A DNA stretch of 64,000 bases, taken from Nostoc sp. NIES-3756 (GTDB taxonomy: Bacteria; Cyanobacteriota; Cyanobacteriia; Cyanobacteriales; Nostocaceae). The notes below the pieces were generated by a model. That model ran no database searches. It saw nothing but the letters and a program-made list of their open reading frames with translations, and had not been told where the DNA came from. The stretch covers positions 4,808,501 to 4,872,500 of the forward strand of contig NZ_AP017295.1 in assembly GCF_001548375.1 (NCBI RefSeq), given 5' to 3'. The position numbers were made by a program, and so were the translations under genes. Shown here one piece after another: positions 37,928 to 46,949 of the stretch. Every line of letters starts with the position of its first letter. Positions within the stretch are counted from its first letter, which is position 1.

Positions 37928-40423
37928 ATGCAAAAACCCTCTATTTTATTGGGTTTGTTAAATGGCGTAGGTATATTGAGAAATTGCTTATTGCTATCGT
38001 TAGGAATGATACTGATATCGTGTGACTATGCTAAAGCCGATGTCATCCCTGATGGTACGCTTAATACTACTGTTACCCAAAATGGAAGTAACTTCACTAT
38101 TACTGATGGTACTCGTGTTGGTAACAATCTTTTCCACAGTTTCAGCCAATTCTCCGTTTCCAGCAACGGCTCGGCAGTCTTCAACAACACCACAGATATT
38201 CAAAACATCTTCAGCCGTGTCACAGGCGGTAACATCTCCAGTATTGATGGCTTAATTCAAGCCAATGGCAGCGCTAATCTCTTTTTACTCAATCCGGCCG
38301 GTATCCTGTTTCGTGCCAATGCCAAGTTAGATATAGGCGGCTCGTTTGTGGGTAGCACCGCCAATAGCATCAAGTTTGTCGATGGAGCAGAATTTGGCGT
38401 TACACCTACCTCTGGGGTACCACTACTCACCCTAGCCGTACCGATAGGCTTACAGTTTGGCACAAATCCAAAACCGATTCAGGTTGAGGGTACAGGACAT
38501 AACTTAAAACTACTCAATCCAGCCAATCCAGGAAACTCACCCATTAATCCACAAAGCCATGTCACAGGAATACAGCTAGAAGTCAAGCCAGGAAAGACCT
38601 TAGCCCTGATTGGTGGGGATATTAGTTTAGTCGGCGGTACTCTCAAGGCGACGGACGGACGCATCGAGTTAGGTAGCGTTGGTGCTGGAATAGTCAGCTT
38701 TGAGGGTGGGAAATTTAACTATGACAATGTGCAGAGTTTTCGAGATATTCGCTTTTCCCAAAAAGCCTTAGCTGATGCTAGTGGTTTTGGTGGCGGAGCA
38801 ATTCAAATGCAGGGAGCGCGTGTCAGTTTAATCGATGGGTCAGTTGCGCTGATTCAAAACCTGGGTTCGCAATCCTCTGGAGGCATTAACATCAGAGCAT
38901 CTGAATTGTTTGAGGCTATAGGTGTTGATGCCAATAGTCTTATACCTAGCGATTTGCGGAATGAAACCTTGGCTACTGGTAATAATGAGGAGATTGCAGT
39001 TACGACTAGACAGTTAGTATTAGAGCAGGGGGGAAGAATTAGTTCTTACACATATGGTTCGGGTAAATCTAGCAATATCACCCTCAAAGTTGATGATTCA
39101 TTGCAATTAATTGGTTTTACATCCATTTATCCCAATCCCAGTACCATTTCTACTGGAACCTACAGTGTTGGTTCGGCTGGAGATATCAACATTTCCACTA
39201 GACAGTTAACTGCTGTGAATGGTGGGGCAATTAGCGCTGTCAGCCTTGGTAGGGGTGCGGCAGGAAATGTAGCTGTCAAGGCAACTGAGTTCATAGAATT
39301 AGATGGATTCATGCCGGGATTATTTATCCCCAGTTCCATTAGTTCCCCCACTCTTTCTGCCGGCAATGCTGGCAATGTACAAGTAGATACGGCTAGACTC
39401 ATCCTCAGCAATGGAGGCAGAGTTGATTCCTCTACAGTTGCTAGTGGCAACGGTGGTAATTTAGTAATTAATGCTACTGAATCTATTGAAGTTAGAGATA
39501 CTGTGCCAGGTTCCCGCAATCCCAGCCTCATTAGTTCCTCTGCCAACATTGTAGATGACTCATTCCGTCAACAGTTTGGTCTTCCATCCTCACCCACTGG
39601 CGACTCTGGTAGTCTAACAATTAATACAGGCAAATTAACTGTCAGCGATGGTGCATTAATCAATGTCCAGAATGAGGGGAGCGGTGATGCTGGATCATTA
39701 CGCATCAACGCTGACTCTATTTTTCTCAACAATCGAGGTAGGATTACGGCTTCGGCAAAGTCTGGTGAGGGTGGTAATCTCAACTTGCAGGTGCAAAATA
39801 CTATACTGATGCGACGAGGTAGCCTAATATCTACCGAAGCAGGCGGTACAGGTAATGGCGGCAATCTTAGCATCAATGCACCCTTCATCATTGGTTTAGA
39901 CAATAGTGACATTATCGCTAATGCCTTCCAAGGCAATGGCGGGAAAATTCAACTCACCACTAAAGGCATCTTTGGACTAGAGTATCGTCCCCAACTTACC
40001 CCAGAAAACGATATCACCGCCAGTTCTCAATTTGGAGTGAGTGGTGAGGTGCAAATCAATAACATTGGACTTGATCCCAACTCTGGCTTAGTTGAATTAC
40101 CAGCAAATGTCACAGATCCATCGCAGCAAATTTCTACAGGCTGTGCAAATAGTCAAGCTAGTAGTTTTGTAGGCACAGGACGGGGTGGAGTACCACAAAA
40201 TCCCAATCAACAGGTTGGGAGCGATCGCACTTGGTCTGACACCCGCGACATCAGTGCATTCCGTAAAACGGGCAATTTGACTACTCAAACACCTATATCA
40301 TCAGAAATTCCCATGCAGGCTACCTATTGGCATCGTAACGCTCAGGGTAAAATTGAGTTAGTCGCCGCGTCATCTTCTAAGAATGTGCAGACTTTAACTT
40401 GTACTGGCGTTCCTAAGAGTTAA
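37928..40423 (+). CDS. TpsA-type exoprotein with filamentous hemagglutinin N-terminal domain
   Basis: 831 aa, preceded by GGAG. A long signal sequence (ILRNCLLLSLGMILISCDYA-KA) leads to the TPS secretion domain (about 38-290). Its landmarks are GNNLFHSFSQFSVSSNGSAV, FSRVTGGNISSIDGLIQANG and NLFLLNPAGILF; the last two are the hallmark motifs recognised by TpsB. The remainder is a predicted beta-helix of repeats such as GNGGNL(V/S)INA and SGGINIRASE. It ends in MQATYWHRNAQGKIELV, also found in the decayed copy at 29.4 kb. Cys pair CANSQ ... TLTC is near the end. It should be exported by the TpsB at 27.5 kb and act at the cell surface. Confidence 0.9.
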   Translation: MQKPSILLGLLNGVGILRNCLLLSLGMILISCDYAKADVIPDGTLNTTVTQNGSNFTITDGTRVGNNLFHSFSQFSVSSNGSAVFNNTTDIQNIFSRVTGGNISSIDGLIQANGSANLFLLNPAGILFRANAKLDIGGSFVGSTANSIKFVDGAEFGVTPTSGVPLLTLAVPIGLQFGTNPKPIQVEGTGHNLKLLNPANPGNSPINPQSHVTGIQLEVKPGKTLALIGGDISLVGGTLKATDGRIELGSVGAGIVSFEGGKFNYDNVQSFRDIRFSQKALADASGFGGGAIQMQGARVSLIDGSVALIQNLGSQSSGGINIRASELFEAIGVDANSLIPSDLRNETLATGNNEEIAVTTRQLVLEQGGRISSYTYGSGKSSNITLKVDDSLQLIGFTSIYPNPSTISTGTYSVGSAGDINISTRQLTAVNGGAISAVSLGRGAAGNVAVKATEFIELDGFMPGLFIPSSISSPTLSAGNAGNVQVDTARLILSNGGRVDSSTVASGNGGNLVINATESIEVRDTVPGSRNPSLISSSANIVDDSFRQQFGLPSSPTGDSGSLTINTGKLTVSDGALINVQNEGSGDAGSLRINADSIFLNNRGRITASAKSGEGGNLNLQVQNTILMRRGSLISTEAGGTGNGGNLSINAPFIIGLDNSDIIANAFQGNGGKIQLTTKGIFGLEYRPQLTPENDITASSQFGVSGEVQINNIGLDPNSGLVELPANVTDPSQQISTGCANSQASSFVGTGRGGVPQNPNQQVGSDRTWSDTRDISAFRKTGNLTTQTPISSEIPMQATYWHRNAQGKIELVAASSSKNVQTLTCTGVPKS

Positions 40424-40580
40424 TTTGCAGGAATTAAGGAATGCACAGCAGAATAAGCTTGAGTAAGCAAGTGCAGATTTGTCATAAAGGTTTCCAGTAG
40501 CCACGATTGCGTAATTTCCTTGCTGGGTTGTAACTTCTAGAAATTCCTTGATGTTTAGCTTTACCCAAGTACAGAAATCT

Positions 40581-41453
40581 ATGACTGATAAAAATGAATA
40601 TTTATTAGAATTAGTCCAACGCAATGTCAAAGCGTATATCGCCAACTCGAAAACGAAAGCTGTTATGCTTACAGGTTCGGTTGCAGAAGGGCTTGGCGAT
40701 GAATACTCAGATTGCGATGTGATGCTTTATTATGATGAGTTACCTTCCCAAGAAGAGTTGTACCAAGCGCGTCAGCAAAATCATGGTGCAGAGTTAATCG
40801 AGATTTTAGGCGATCGCTCTTATGGTGCGTTTGGTGAAACTTTTATCATAAACGGGATTGAATGTCAATTTGCTCATGCAAAAATCGCACAATGGGAAAA
40901 GGAAATGTCAAGCATTTTAGAAGAGTTTGATGTTCAATCTCCGATTATGAAAGGGATGACAGGAACATTGGTAGGAATCCCATTGTACGGCGAAACGCTG
41001 ATTGGGCAGTGGAAAGCCAAAATTGCAGATTATCCTGATAAACTGGCGCAAACAATGGTCGAACATTATCTTAAGTTTTTTCCTATTTGGGGAATGCAGT
41101 CCAAACTTGCCAAGCGGGATACAACGCTTTGGTATTATCAAATCATGGTTGAATCAGCCCAAAACCTGCTTGGTGTCTTGTCTGGATTGAATCGCTTATA
41201 TTATTCAACATTCCAATTTAAGCGGATGAGCAAGTTTATTCAGCAAATGAAGATTGCGCCTGAAAATCTCCCATCTCGTCTTGAAAGCTTGTTTCATCAC
41301 CAAGCCCCTGTAGCCGTCAATCAATTAGAAGCATTGGTTCGAGAAACCGTCGCGCTTGTAGAAATTTATATGCCTCAAGTTGATACCTCATCAGCAAAAC
41401 GAAGATTAGGGTGGAGACAGAAGCCTTGGGAATTGAGGGAGGTAAATCAGTGA
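40581..41453 (+). CDS. Nucleotidyltransferase-domain protein
   Basis: 290 aa from ATG 40581 (MTDKNEYLLELVQ); TTG 40548 and ATG 40551 are longer alternatives, none with a clear ribosome site. The nucleotidyltransferase motif GSVAEGLGDEYSDCDVMLYY gives the GS...D.D metal-binding pair. The C-terminal 150 residues are helical (DUF4037/kanamycin-nucleotidyltransferase-like layout). Possible roles include antibiotic or small-molecule adenylylation. No HEPN/MntA-type partner is adjacent, so a toxin-antitoxin role is not supported. Confidence 0.78.
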   Translation: MTDKNEYLLELVQRNVKAYIANSKTKAVMLTGSVAEGLGDEYSDCDVMLYYDELPSQEELYQARQQNHGAELIEILGDRSYGAFGETFIINGIECQFAHAKIAQWEKEMSSILEEFDVQSPIMKGMTGTLVGIPLYGETLIGQWKAKIADYPDKLAQTMVEHYLKFFPIWGMQSKLAKRDTTLWYYQIMVESAQNLLGVLSGLNRLYYSTFQFKRMSKFIQQMKIAPENLPSRLESLFHHQAPVAVNQLEALVRETVALVEIYMPQVDTSSAKRRLGWRQKPWELREVNQ

Positions 41454-41659
41454 GGGCTTACGCATGAAAACGAAAAATCAAGGGTTTAGATAAGGGTGTA
41501 GAATTTCAAAACCCTTATCCCCAGTTTTCACAAACAACCTTGGTGCTTCATTCCTAAATATTTAAACGTTCTGTTTCATATTTTTATAAAACATTTACTC
41601 TAATAGCCATAGAGTGATACATTAGAACGTTTTGATTTTTGAAACCTAGTCAAACTACC

Positions 41660-43153
41660 ATGACACTAGCGGGTAAAACCACCCAATTCGAGTACAAGGC
41701 ATTATACAAGCCGAATCAACTGATTTATGGCAATGGGCAAGTAGCAGTAATTACAGGATGGACTGTAAAGAGTGCGATAGCAAAACACCTAGAACCCCAA
41801 GAATATGCTGTAATTGGGCAATTGTACTCACCCACCAGAGGCATCAGCTTACTGATTCGTAATTTACTTTGGAATCCTCATGTGCGTTATTTAGTTGTGC
41901 TTAACGCCAGTAAGGAAGATAAAAATTCCGGTGCAGGAGAGTGCTTACTAGACTTTTTCCGTCATGGTTTTGCAGAGGGTGTATCTGATACTGGACTCAG
42001 TTGTTGGGTAATTCGCTCTGCTATTCCTGGTTATATAGATATAGAAGTAGATGCTGGTGCGTTGGAACATCTGCGGCAATCAATAAAATATAGTGAAGCA
42101 AAATCTATAAATGAAGCTGTTAGTTTAATTAAATCCTATGCACAAGAGGAAGCGATTACTCCTTGGGGTTCGCCATTAGAATTTCCCATGACTACTGTTG
42201 AACCGACGGTTCTACCAGGGCCAAGATACGGACACAGAATAGAAGGTAAAACCATAGCCGAAACATGGGTAAAAATTATTCATCGCATCAAAACAACCGG
42301 AACAATTCGCCCCACTGGTTATGATGGACAATGGCAAGAACTGATTGATTTAATGGCGGTAATTACTGATGAGCCTGCCGATTTCTATTTTCCTGAACCT
42401 AATTACTTGCCAATTGACCGCAATTTTTTACAAGAATATATCTCGCAAATTTTAGATGATGCCCCATACCGTGAAGGTTTGAAATATACTTATGGTCAAC
42501 GTTTACGTTCTTGGTTTGGTCGTGATCAAATTGAGCAAGTTATTCATAAGTTAATTGGAGAAATTGATGCGGCTTCTGCTGTTATGAGTTTATGGGATGT
42601 GAAAGACCACGAGAAAGGCGGTAGTCCATGCCTTAACCATATTTGGCTGCGAGTAGTTGATAATGAATTATCGCTAACAGCCACATTAAGAAGTAATGAT
42701 ATGTTTGCTGCATGGCCAGCAAATGCAATGGGACTTAGGGCTTTACAACAATATATTAGAGATAAAATTGCTGATATTTCTAAATATGATTTAAAGATGG
42801 GGCCATTGATTACTATTAGTCAGTCGGCTCATATATATGATGATACTTGGGAGAATGCAGACAGATTAATTGCCAATCAATATGCTGTAATTTTGAAGCA
42901 GCGTAACTATGATGATCCTTCAGGAAACTTTTTAATTGAAGTCGATAATCTGGAAATTGTTGTTACTCAAACCACATCAGGTAGTGGTGAAGTAGTTAAA
43001 TCTTATCGAGGAAAAAATCCGCTCAATTTACTCAGAGAAATTTGTGCTGCATCACCAGCTATTCAACCAGAACACGCAGGTTATTTAGGGCTGGAATTGC
43101 AAAAGGCGAATCAATGTATTAAACTTGGCAAGCCTTACATTCAGGATCAGTAA
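41660..43153 (+). CDS. MtrA-like (DUF4346) domain fused to thymidylate synthase-like domain
   Basis: 497 aa from ATG 41660 (TTG 41639 possible). Residues 30-170 resemble subunit A of tetrahydromethanopterin S-methyltransferase (YAVIGQLYSPTRGISLLIRN, then NPHVRYLVVLNASKED). The C-terminal 230 residues keep thymidylate synthase landmarks: YTYGQRLRSW (ThyA YGxQWRxW), Cys324 in GGSPCLNHIWL at the catalytic position, LRSNDMFAAWPANAMGL (ThyA RSxDxFLGxPFN) and SAHIYDDTWENA (HxY). RSND...WPAN is the archaeal/methanogen style. With dCMP deaminase next, it likely makes dTMP from dUMP. Confidence 0.8.
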   Translation: MTLAGKTTQFEYKALYKPNQLIYGNGQVAVITGWTVKSAIAKHLEPQEYAVIGQLYSPTRGISLLIRNLLWNPHVRYLVVLNASKEDKNSGAGECLLDFFRHGFAEGVSDTGLSCWVIRSAIPGYIDIEVDAGALEHLRQSIKYSEAKSINEAVSLIKSYAQEEAITPWGSPLEFPMTTVEPTVLPGPRYGHRIEGKTIAETWVKIIHRIKTTGTIRPTGYDGQWQELIDLMAVITDEPADFYFPEPNYLPIDRNFLQEYISQILDDAPYREGLKYTYGQRLRSWFGRDQIEQVIHKLIGEIDAASAVMSLWDVKDHEKGGSPCLNHIWLRVVDNELSLTATLRSNDMFAAWPANAMGLRALQQYIRDKIADISKYDLKMGPLITISQSAHIYDDTWENADRLIANQYAVILKQRNYDDPSGNFLIEVDNLEIVVTQTTSGSGEVVKSYRGKNPLNLLREICAASPAIQPEHAGYLGLELQKANQCIKLGKPYIQDQ

Positions 43154-43219
43154 ACGTAAGATAGAGCTATTTTATTCTGCTTAATTAAAAAACAAAGTTG
43201 GTAATTAATTTGAAAGTTC

Positions 43220-43792
43220 ATGCAAGATATTTTTTTAACTGACGAACAGCATCAAAGACCAACGTGGGATGAATACTTTTTGATGTTGGCTAAACTCGCC
43301 GCTACTCGCTCAACTTGTTTGGCGTTTCCTGTAGGGGCTGTGATTGTGAAAAATAAGCAAGTGGTGGCGACTGGTTACAATGGTTCGCCATCAGGTTCGG
43401 CTCACTGTACTACTCAAGGTTACTGTTATCCTGGGTTGAGTAGTTGTGATGCCAGTAAGACTTTACCATCAAGGGCTGTACATGCTGAAGCAAATGCGAT
43501 CGCCCAAGCAGCAAAACATGGTATCTCAACAGATGGTGCAAGTATTTATGTGACTCTAGAGCCTTGTTTATCTTGCTTAAAGTTAATTATTTCCGCAGGT
43601 ATTAAGGAAGTATTTTACGAAACCTCTTTTAACAGTGGTGAGAAAGCATTAGTAAGAGACTCTTTTGTTAAAGAAGGTTTAGTAAGGTTTAAACAGATTG
43701 ATTTATCTGAATTAACAGTGAAAAAAGCAGCTTTATTTTTAATAAATCCTACCTCTGTTGCTAGAGCCGCAACAGAAGTATCTGGATTTTAG
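43220..43792 (+). CDS. Deoxycytidylate (dCMP) deaminase family protein
   Basis: 190 aa. Zinc-deaminase motifs: HAEANAIAQAAK (His ligand and catalytic Glu) and TLEPCLSCLKLI (two Cys ligands). The insertion CTTQGYCYPGLSSCDAS with extra Cys/His is typical of ComEB-type dCMP deaminases, and GYNGSPSGSAHC is the family's substrate loop. It converts dCMP to dUMP. It lies 66 bp after the thymidylate-synthase-like gene, which would use that dUMP, so the pair forms a compact dTMP route. The C-terminal 30 residues are not conserved in the family as I know it. Confidence 0.88.
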   Translation: MQDIFLTDEQHQRPTWDEYFLMLAKLAATRSTCLAFPVGAVIVKNKQVVATGYNGSPSGSAHCTTQGYCYPGLSSCDASKTLPSRAVHAEANAIAQAAKHGISTDGASIYVTLEPCLSCLKLIISAGIKEVFYETSFNSGEKALVRDSFVKEGLVRFKQIDLSELTVKKAALFLINPTSVARAATEVSGF

Positions 43793-43799
43793 AACTTTT

Positions 43800-44336
43800 T
43801 TACGGGCGGTGGCTACGTCTGATTTCGGTAATTTGATCAGCCACATCTAAAATAGATTGAGGCATTTCTGTACCTGTAAAAATAACATCGACATGGGGAG
43901 GACGTTTAGCTAAAAAGGCTAAAACATCACCTTCGCTTATCAGCCCAAAATTAATCGCTAAACTTAATTCATCTAGAACCACAAGAGAATACTTGTTTTC
44001 ATGGACTACCTGTTGTGTGTGTAACCATAACTTTTGTAAAGCTTGATTTTCTGCTTCATCTAGATGGGGGGTATCAATGCAGCGTGGCAAATCACAACGC
44101 AGCCAATCTAAATTTTGACCTAATTGAATTGGTTTGTCTTGTCCTTGATTGATCCCACCTTTGAGAAACTGGACGATTAAGACTGGTGTACCTTGTCCAG
44201 CAATTCTCAGGGCTTGCCCCATGACGCTGGTAAAAAAGTTACGGTGTGAGCTAGTGAAAACCTGCACTAGCCCTTCAATTGGGTATGGTAAGCTAAGGGA
44301 CGAATTGGCACTGGGTGTTTCTAACTGGGCAACCAT
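43800..44336 (-). CDS. CobA/BtuR-like corrinoid adenosyltransferase homologue lacking the P-loop
   Basis: 178 aa with the overall pattern of CobA/BtuR-type ATP:corrinoid adenosyltransferases: EGLVQVFT, ALRIAGQGTPVLIVQFLKGG, then LVVLDELSLAINFGLI and DVIFTGTEMPQSILDVADQITEI. But the Walker A motif (normally GNGKGKST) is replaced by SSHRNFFTS at residues 29-37, with no Lys-Ser/Thr pair. It therefore may not bind ATP in the usual way. It is convergent with the dCMP deaminase, 7 bp between stops, and divergent from adk. No other cobalamin gene is in the window. Confidence 0.8.
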   Translation of the reverse strand: MVAQLETPSANSSLSLPYPIEGLVQVFTSSHRNFFTSVMGQALRIAGQGTPVLIVQFLKGGINQGQDKPIQLGQNLDWLRCDLPRCIDTPHLDEAENQALQKLWLHTQQVVHENKYSLVVLDELSLAINFGLISEGDVLAFLAKRPPHVDVIFTGTEMPQSILDVADQITEIRRSHRP

Positions 44337-44658
44337 AAGAGAAATTTCAAAAAATCACGATAAATAAAATAGGTCTTGCAGGGATTCATTTAGAAAATCT
44401 ACCTGTATAATCAATCTGATTTTGATTTAGCCTTATATGTCTGGCAATCTGCTTTATAAGTCAAACACTACGTCTGTTTTAAGTCAAGGGTTTACTTGGG
44501 AAGTGAGGAGTGAGCGACACAACACAGAAGGTTATAAGTTTTCTCTCCTTCATCTCCTGCATCTTCCATACCTCCTAGCTAAATGTTAGATTTGCAGCGA
44601 GGTTGGGCAAAACAAATTTATTATGTTTTAAATGTTACTGGTTGAGGAGTGAATTTTT
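44337..44658. other. 322-bp divergent intergenic region
   Basis: No gene or riboswitch-like structure seen. It must carry promoters for the CobA-like gene (minus) and adenylate kinase-like gene (plus). Confidence 0.4.
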
Positions 44659-45213
44659 GTGAGATTAGTGATTCTGGGAGGCTCAGGATCTGGGAAAAGT
44701 ACTCAAGCACAAAGGCTTTGTAGTCACTTAGAAATTCCTCAGATTTCTACAGGTGAAATTTTACGGGATGCTATTTCCCATGTTAGTGAATTGGGTCGCC
44801 ATGCCCACCCATATGTGGCTAAAGGTGAGTTAGTTCCTGATGAAATGATTATTGAATTAATTCGATTGCGGCTGAAGAAGGCTGATGTGAGTGAGGGTTG
44901 GGTTTTAGAAGGTTATCCGCGTACTGCTTTCCAGGCTGAGGAGTTGGATTTTTTGCTAGAGGAGTTGGGACAAAAGTTGGATTGGGCAATTTATTTACAA
45001 GTCCCGGAAGCAGTTATGGTAAGTCGCTCTTTGGGGCGTTCTTTACCGGATGATCAACCAGAGATAGTGCAGCGTCGTGTAGAGATTTTTTACGATCGCA
45101 CTGTTCCTATTTTAGAGTACTATGACCGTCGCCGTCGTCTTTTGACAATTAACGGCGATCAGATACCGGAATTAGTTTCACAAAACATTCTCACCCTACT
45201 TTCCGTTCCCTAA
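44659..45213 (+). CDS. adk: Adenylate kinase-like nucleoside monophosphate kinase
   Basis: 184 aa starting at GTG 44659. Walker A GGSGSGKST (residues 7-15), NMP-binding ISTGEILRDAI, GELVPDEMII, and the signature LEGYPRTAFQAEELD are present. It is a short adenylate kinase without the zinc LID insertion. The LID position reads SLGRSLPDDQPEIVQRR, and the usual DDxxxxxxxR words are kept in part. The family normally interconverts 2 ADP and ATP + AMP. Cyanobacteria often have more than one such gene, so this may be a paralogue of the ribosomal-operon adk. Confidence 0.85.
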   Translation: MRLVILGGSGSGKSTQAQRLCSHLEIPQISTGEILRDAISHVSELGRHAHPYVAKGELVPDEMIIELIRLRLKKADVSEGWVLEGYPRTAFQAEELDFLLEELGQKLDWAIYLQVPEAVMVSRSLGRSLPDDQPEIVQRRVEIFYDRTVPILEYYDRRRRLLTINGDQIPELVSQNILTLLSVP

Positions 45214-45435
45214 AGTCTTTAGTTATCTTTAAATTTTCATTTGATTAGTTGCAGCGTACTGCACAATATTTGTCATGCTTTAAGGCAGGAGGAAAAGTTC
45301 TTAATTTTGAATTTTGAATTTTGAGTTTTAAATTAATTATGAGATGCTGACCCTACGATACAGTACTTAGATGAATTACTCAACTAAGGTAACTTTAAGG
45401 CGGTATTCTACAATTAAAAGTTAGAGGCAACTCTC

Positions 45436-46179
45436 ATGGTTTGGCAGCGTCCCGACGGTAGAAAACCCTATGAACTCCGTCCCGTCAACTTTCACACCGG
45501 GTTTACCCGCTTTGCTCCTGGTTCAGTGCTAACAATATGTGGCGAGACTAAGGTACTGTGTACAGTCAGTGTGGTGGAAAGTGTACCTAAGTTTCTTGCA
45601 GGTAGTGGCAAAGGTTGGCTAACGGCTGAGTATCGGATGCTACCATCGGCTACACAGCAACGGCAAGAACGAGAACTATTAAAATTATCTGGACGCACGC
45701 AAGAAATACAGCGTTTGATCGGGCGTAGCTTACGCGCAACAATAGATTTTGCAGCGTTAGGGGAGCGGACTTTAACTGTAGATGCAGATGTGCTACAAGC
45801 CGACGCAGGTACGAGAACGGCAGCCATTACAGGCGGCTTTGTAGCTTTAGCTGGGGCTATTTCTCAATTATTGCAGCGAGGGGTATTAGAGCGATCGCCT
45901 CTTTGTGGACAAGTAGCAGCTGTTTCCGTTGGTTTATTAGAAGAAGAACCATATTTAGATTTGAACTATATAGAAGATGTAGCTGCAACGGTAGATTTTA
46001 ATGTGGTAATGAACCAACAATTAGGAATTATTGAAGTCCAAGGAACAGCAGAAGAAGGCAGTTTTAGCCGTACCCAATTAAATCAGCTATTAGATTGTGC
46101 CGAAAAAGGCATTCAGCAATTGTTAATCGCTCAACAGGAAGCAATTCCTGAGTGGGATCGGCTGTTTGTTGGAAAATAG
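45436..46179 (+). CDS. rph: Ribonuclease PH
   Basis: 247 aa, the usual size. It is a phosphate-dependent 3'-5' exoribonuclease that trims tRNA 3' ends. Motifs: [13 protein letters not shown] at the N-terminus, [63 protein letters not shown] and [13 protein letters not shown]. It stands alone between adk and the PD-(D/E)XK gene and is followed by a terminator-like hairpin. Confidence 0.96.
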   Translation: MVWQRPDGRKPYELRPVNFHTGFTRFAPGSVLTICGETKVLCTVSVVESVPKFLAGSGKGWLTAEYRMLPSATQQRQERELLKLSGRTQEIQRLIGRSLRATIDFAALGERTLTVDADVLQADAGTRTAAITGGFVALAGAISQLLQRGVLERSPLCGQVAAVSVGLLEEEPYLDLNYIEDVAATVDFNVVMNQQLGIIEVQGTAEEGSFSRTQLNQLLDCAEKGIQQLLIAQQEAIPEWDRLFVGK

Positions 46180-46184
46180 GAATT

Positions 46185-46217
46185 GAGGGCTGGGAAAAGT
46201 ATTAATTCCTAGCCCTC
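46185..46217 (+). terminator. Hairpin after rph
   Basis: GAGGGCTGGG (46185-46194) pairs with CCTAGCCCTC (46208-46217) with one mismatch (a G-T wobble). It starts six bases after the rph stop and has no strong T-tract. Confidence 0.5.
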
Positions 46218-46296
46218 TGCTCTATAAATTTCTAATTTAGACGTTAATTATCTAAAATGGCTGTAAGTCGTTCTTAGTTACATAAAAATTAAATCT

Positions 46297-46932
46297 ATGA
46301 CTATTCTTAATGCCAGTAATTTATCTTTAGAAGAAGTTCACCGTTTATTTGGCTTTCAAAAACAGTTCAATAACTCATTTTCCAACTTATTATCTCTTGA
46401 AGCACTTACTGAAAGAGAACATCAGGAATTACAACAAATTTACGAAGACTTTGACAGATATCTTACAGCAGGTAAAGTATCAGAAGGTCAGATAAAGTTT
46501 CTTGTAGTTGCTCCATTACTGAGATTAGCTAGTTTTTATCATTATCCTATTGAGATTCGTTTAGAAGAAAATATTGCTGATATAGAAGTTGAAGATGAAG
46601 ATATTCTCATTAAAGGAAGATTTGATATTTTAGCTATTAATAAAGCTAAACATACGAAAAATTCAGCATATTTTTGGGTATTAATAATAGAATCTAAAAA
46701 TAGCCAAATTGATATATCAACGGGATTCCCTCAATTACTAACCTACGCTTATAAAGGTATAGATAATCAAAAATCAGTTTGGGGTTTAACAACTAACGGC
46801 AGAAACTATCAGTTCTTTTATATTGAACAAAGTAATCCCCCTACTTATCACCTTTTGCCATCATTAAATTTGATGGAACCCCCTCGTGCAATTGAGTTGC
46901 TACAAGTTTTAAAAGCAATTTGTAAATTGTAA
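46297..46932 (+). CDS. Orphan PD-(D/E)XK nuclease-like protein (HsdR N-terminus-like)
   Basis: 211 aa. The core IKGRFDILAINKAK ... YFWVLIIESKNSQID supplies the D...ExK metal-site pattern. The C-terminal YAYKGIDNQKSVWGLTTNGRNYQFF is the layout of the type I restriction R-subunit N-terminal domain and of stand-alone relatives in cyanobacteria. No methylase, specificity subunit or helicase is nearby, so it is not a complete restriction system. The N-terminal 60 residues are helical and acidic. Confidence 0.7.
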   Translation: MTILNASNLSLEEVHRLFGFQKQFNNSFSNLLSLEALTEREHQELQQIYEDFDRYLTAGKVSEGQIKFLVVAPLLRLASFYHYPIEIRLEENIADIEVEDEDILIKGRFDILAINKAKHTKNSAYFWVLIIESKNSQIDISTGFPQLLTYAYKGIDNQKSVWGLTTNGRNYQFFYIEQSNPPTYHLLPSLNLMEPPRAIELLQVLKAICKL

Positions 46933-46949
46933 AAACTGTTGACTGTGGA

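Noticed and set aside
40581..41453. MNT/HEPN toxin-antitoxin system
   Set aside because: The nucleotidyltransferase is present, but no HEPN-domain partner lies on either side.
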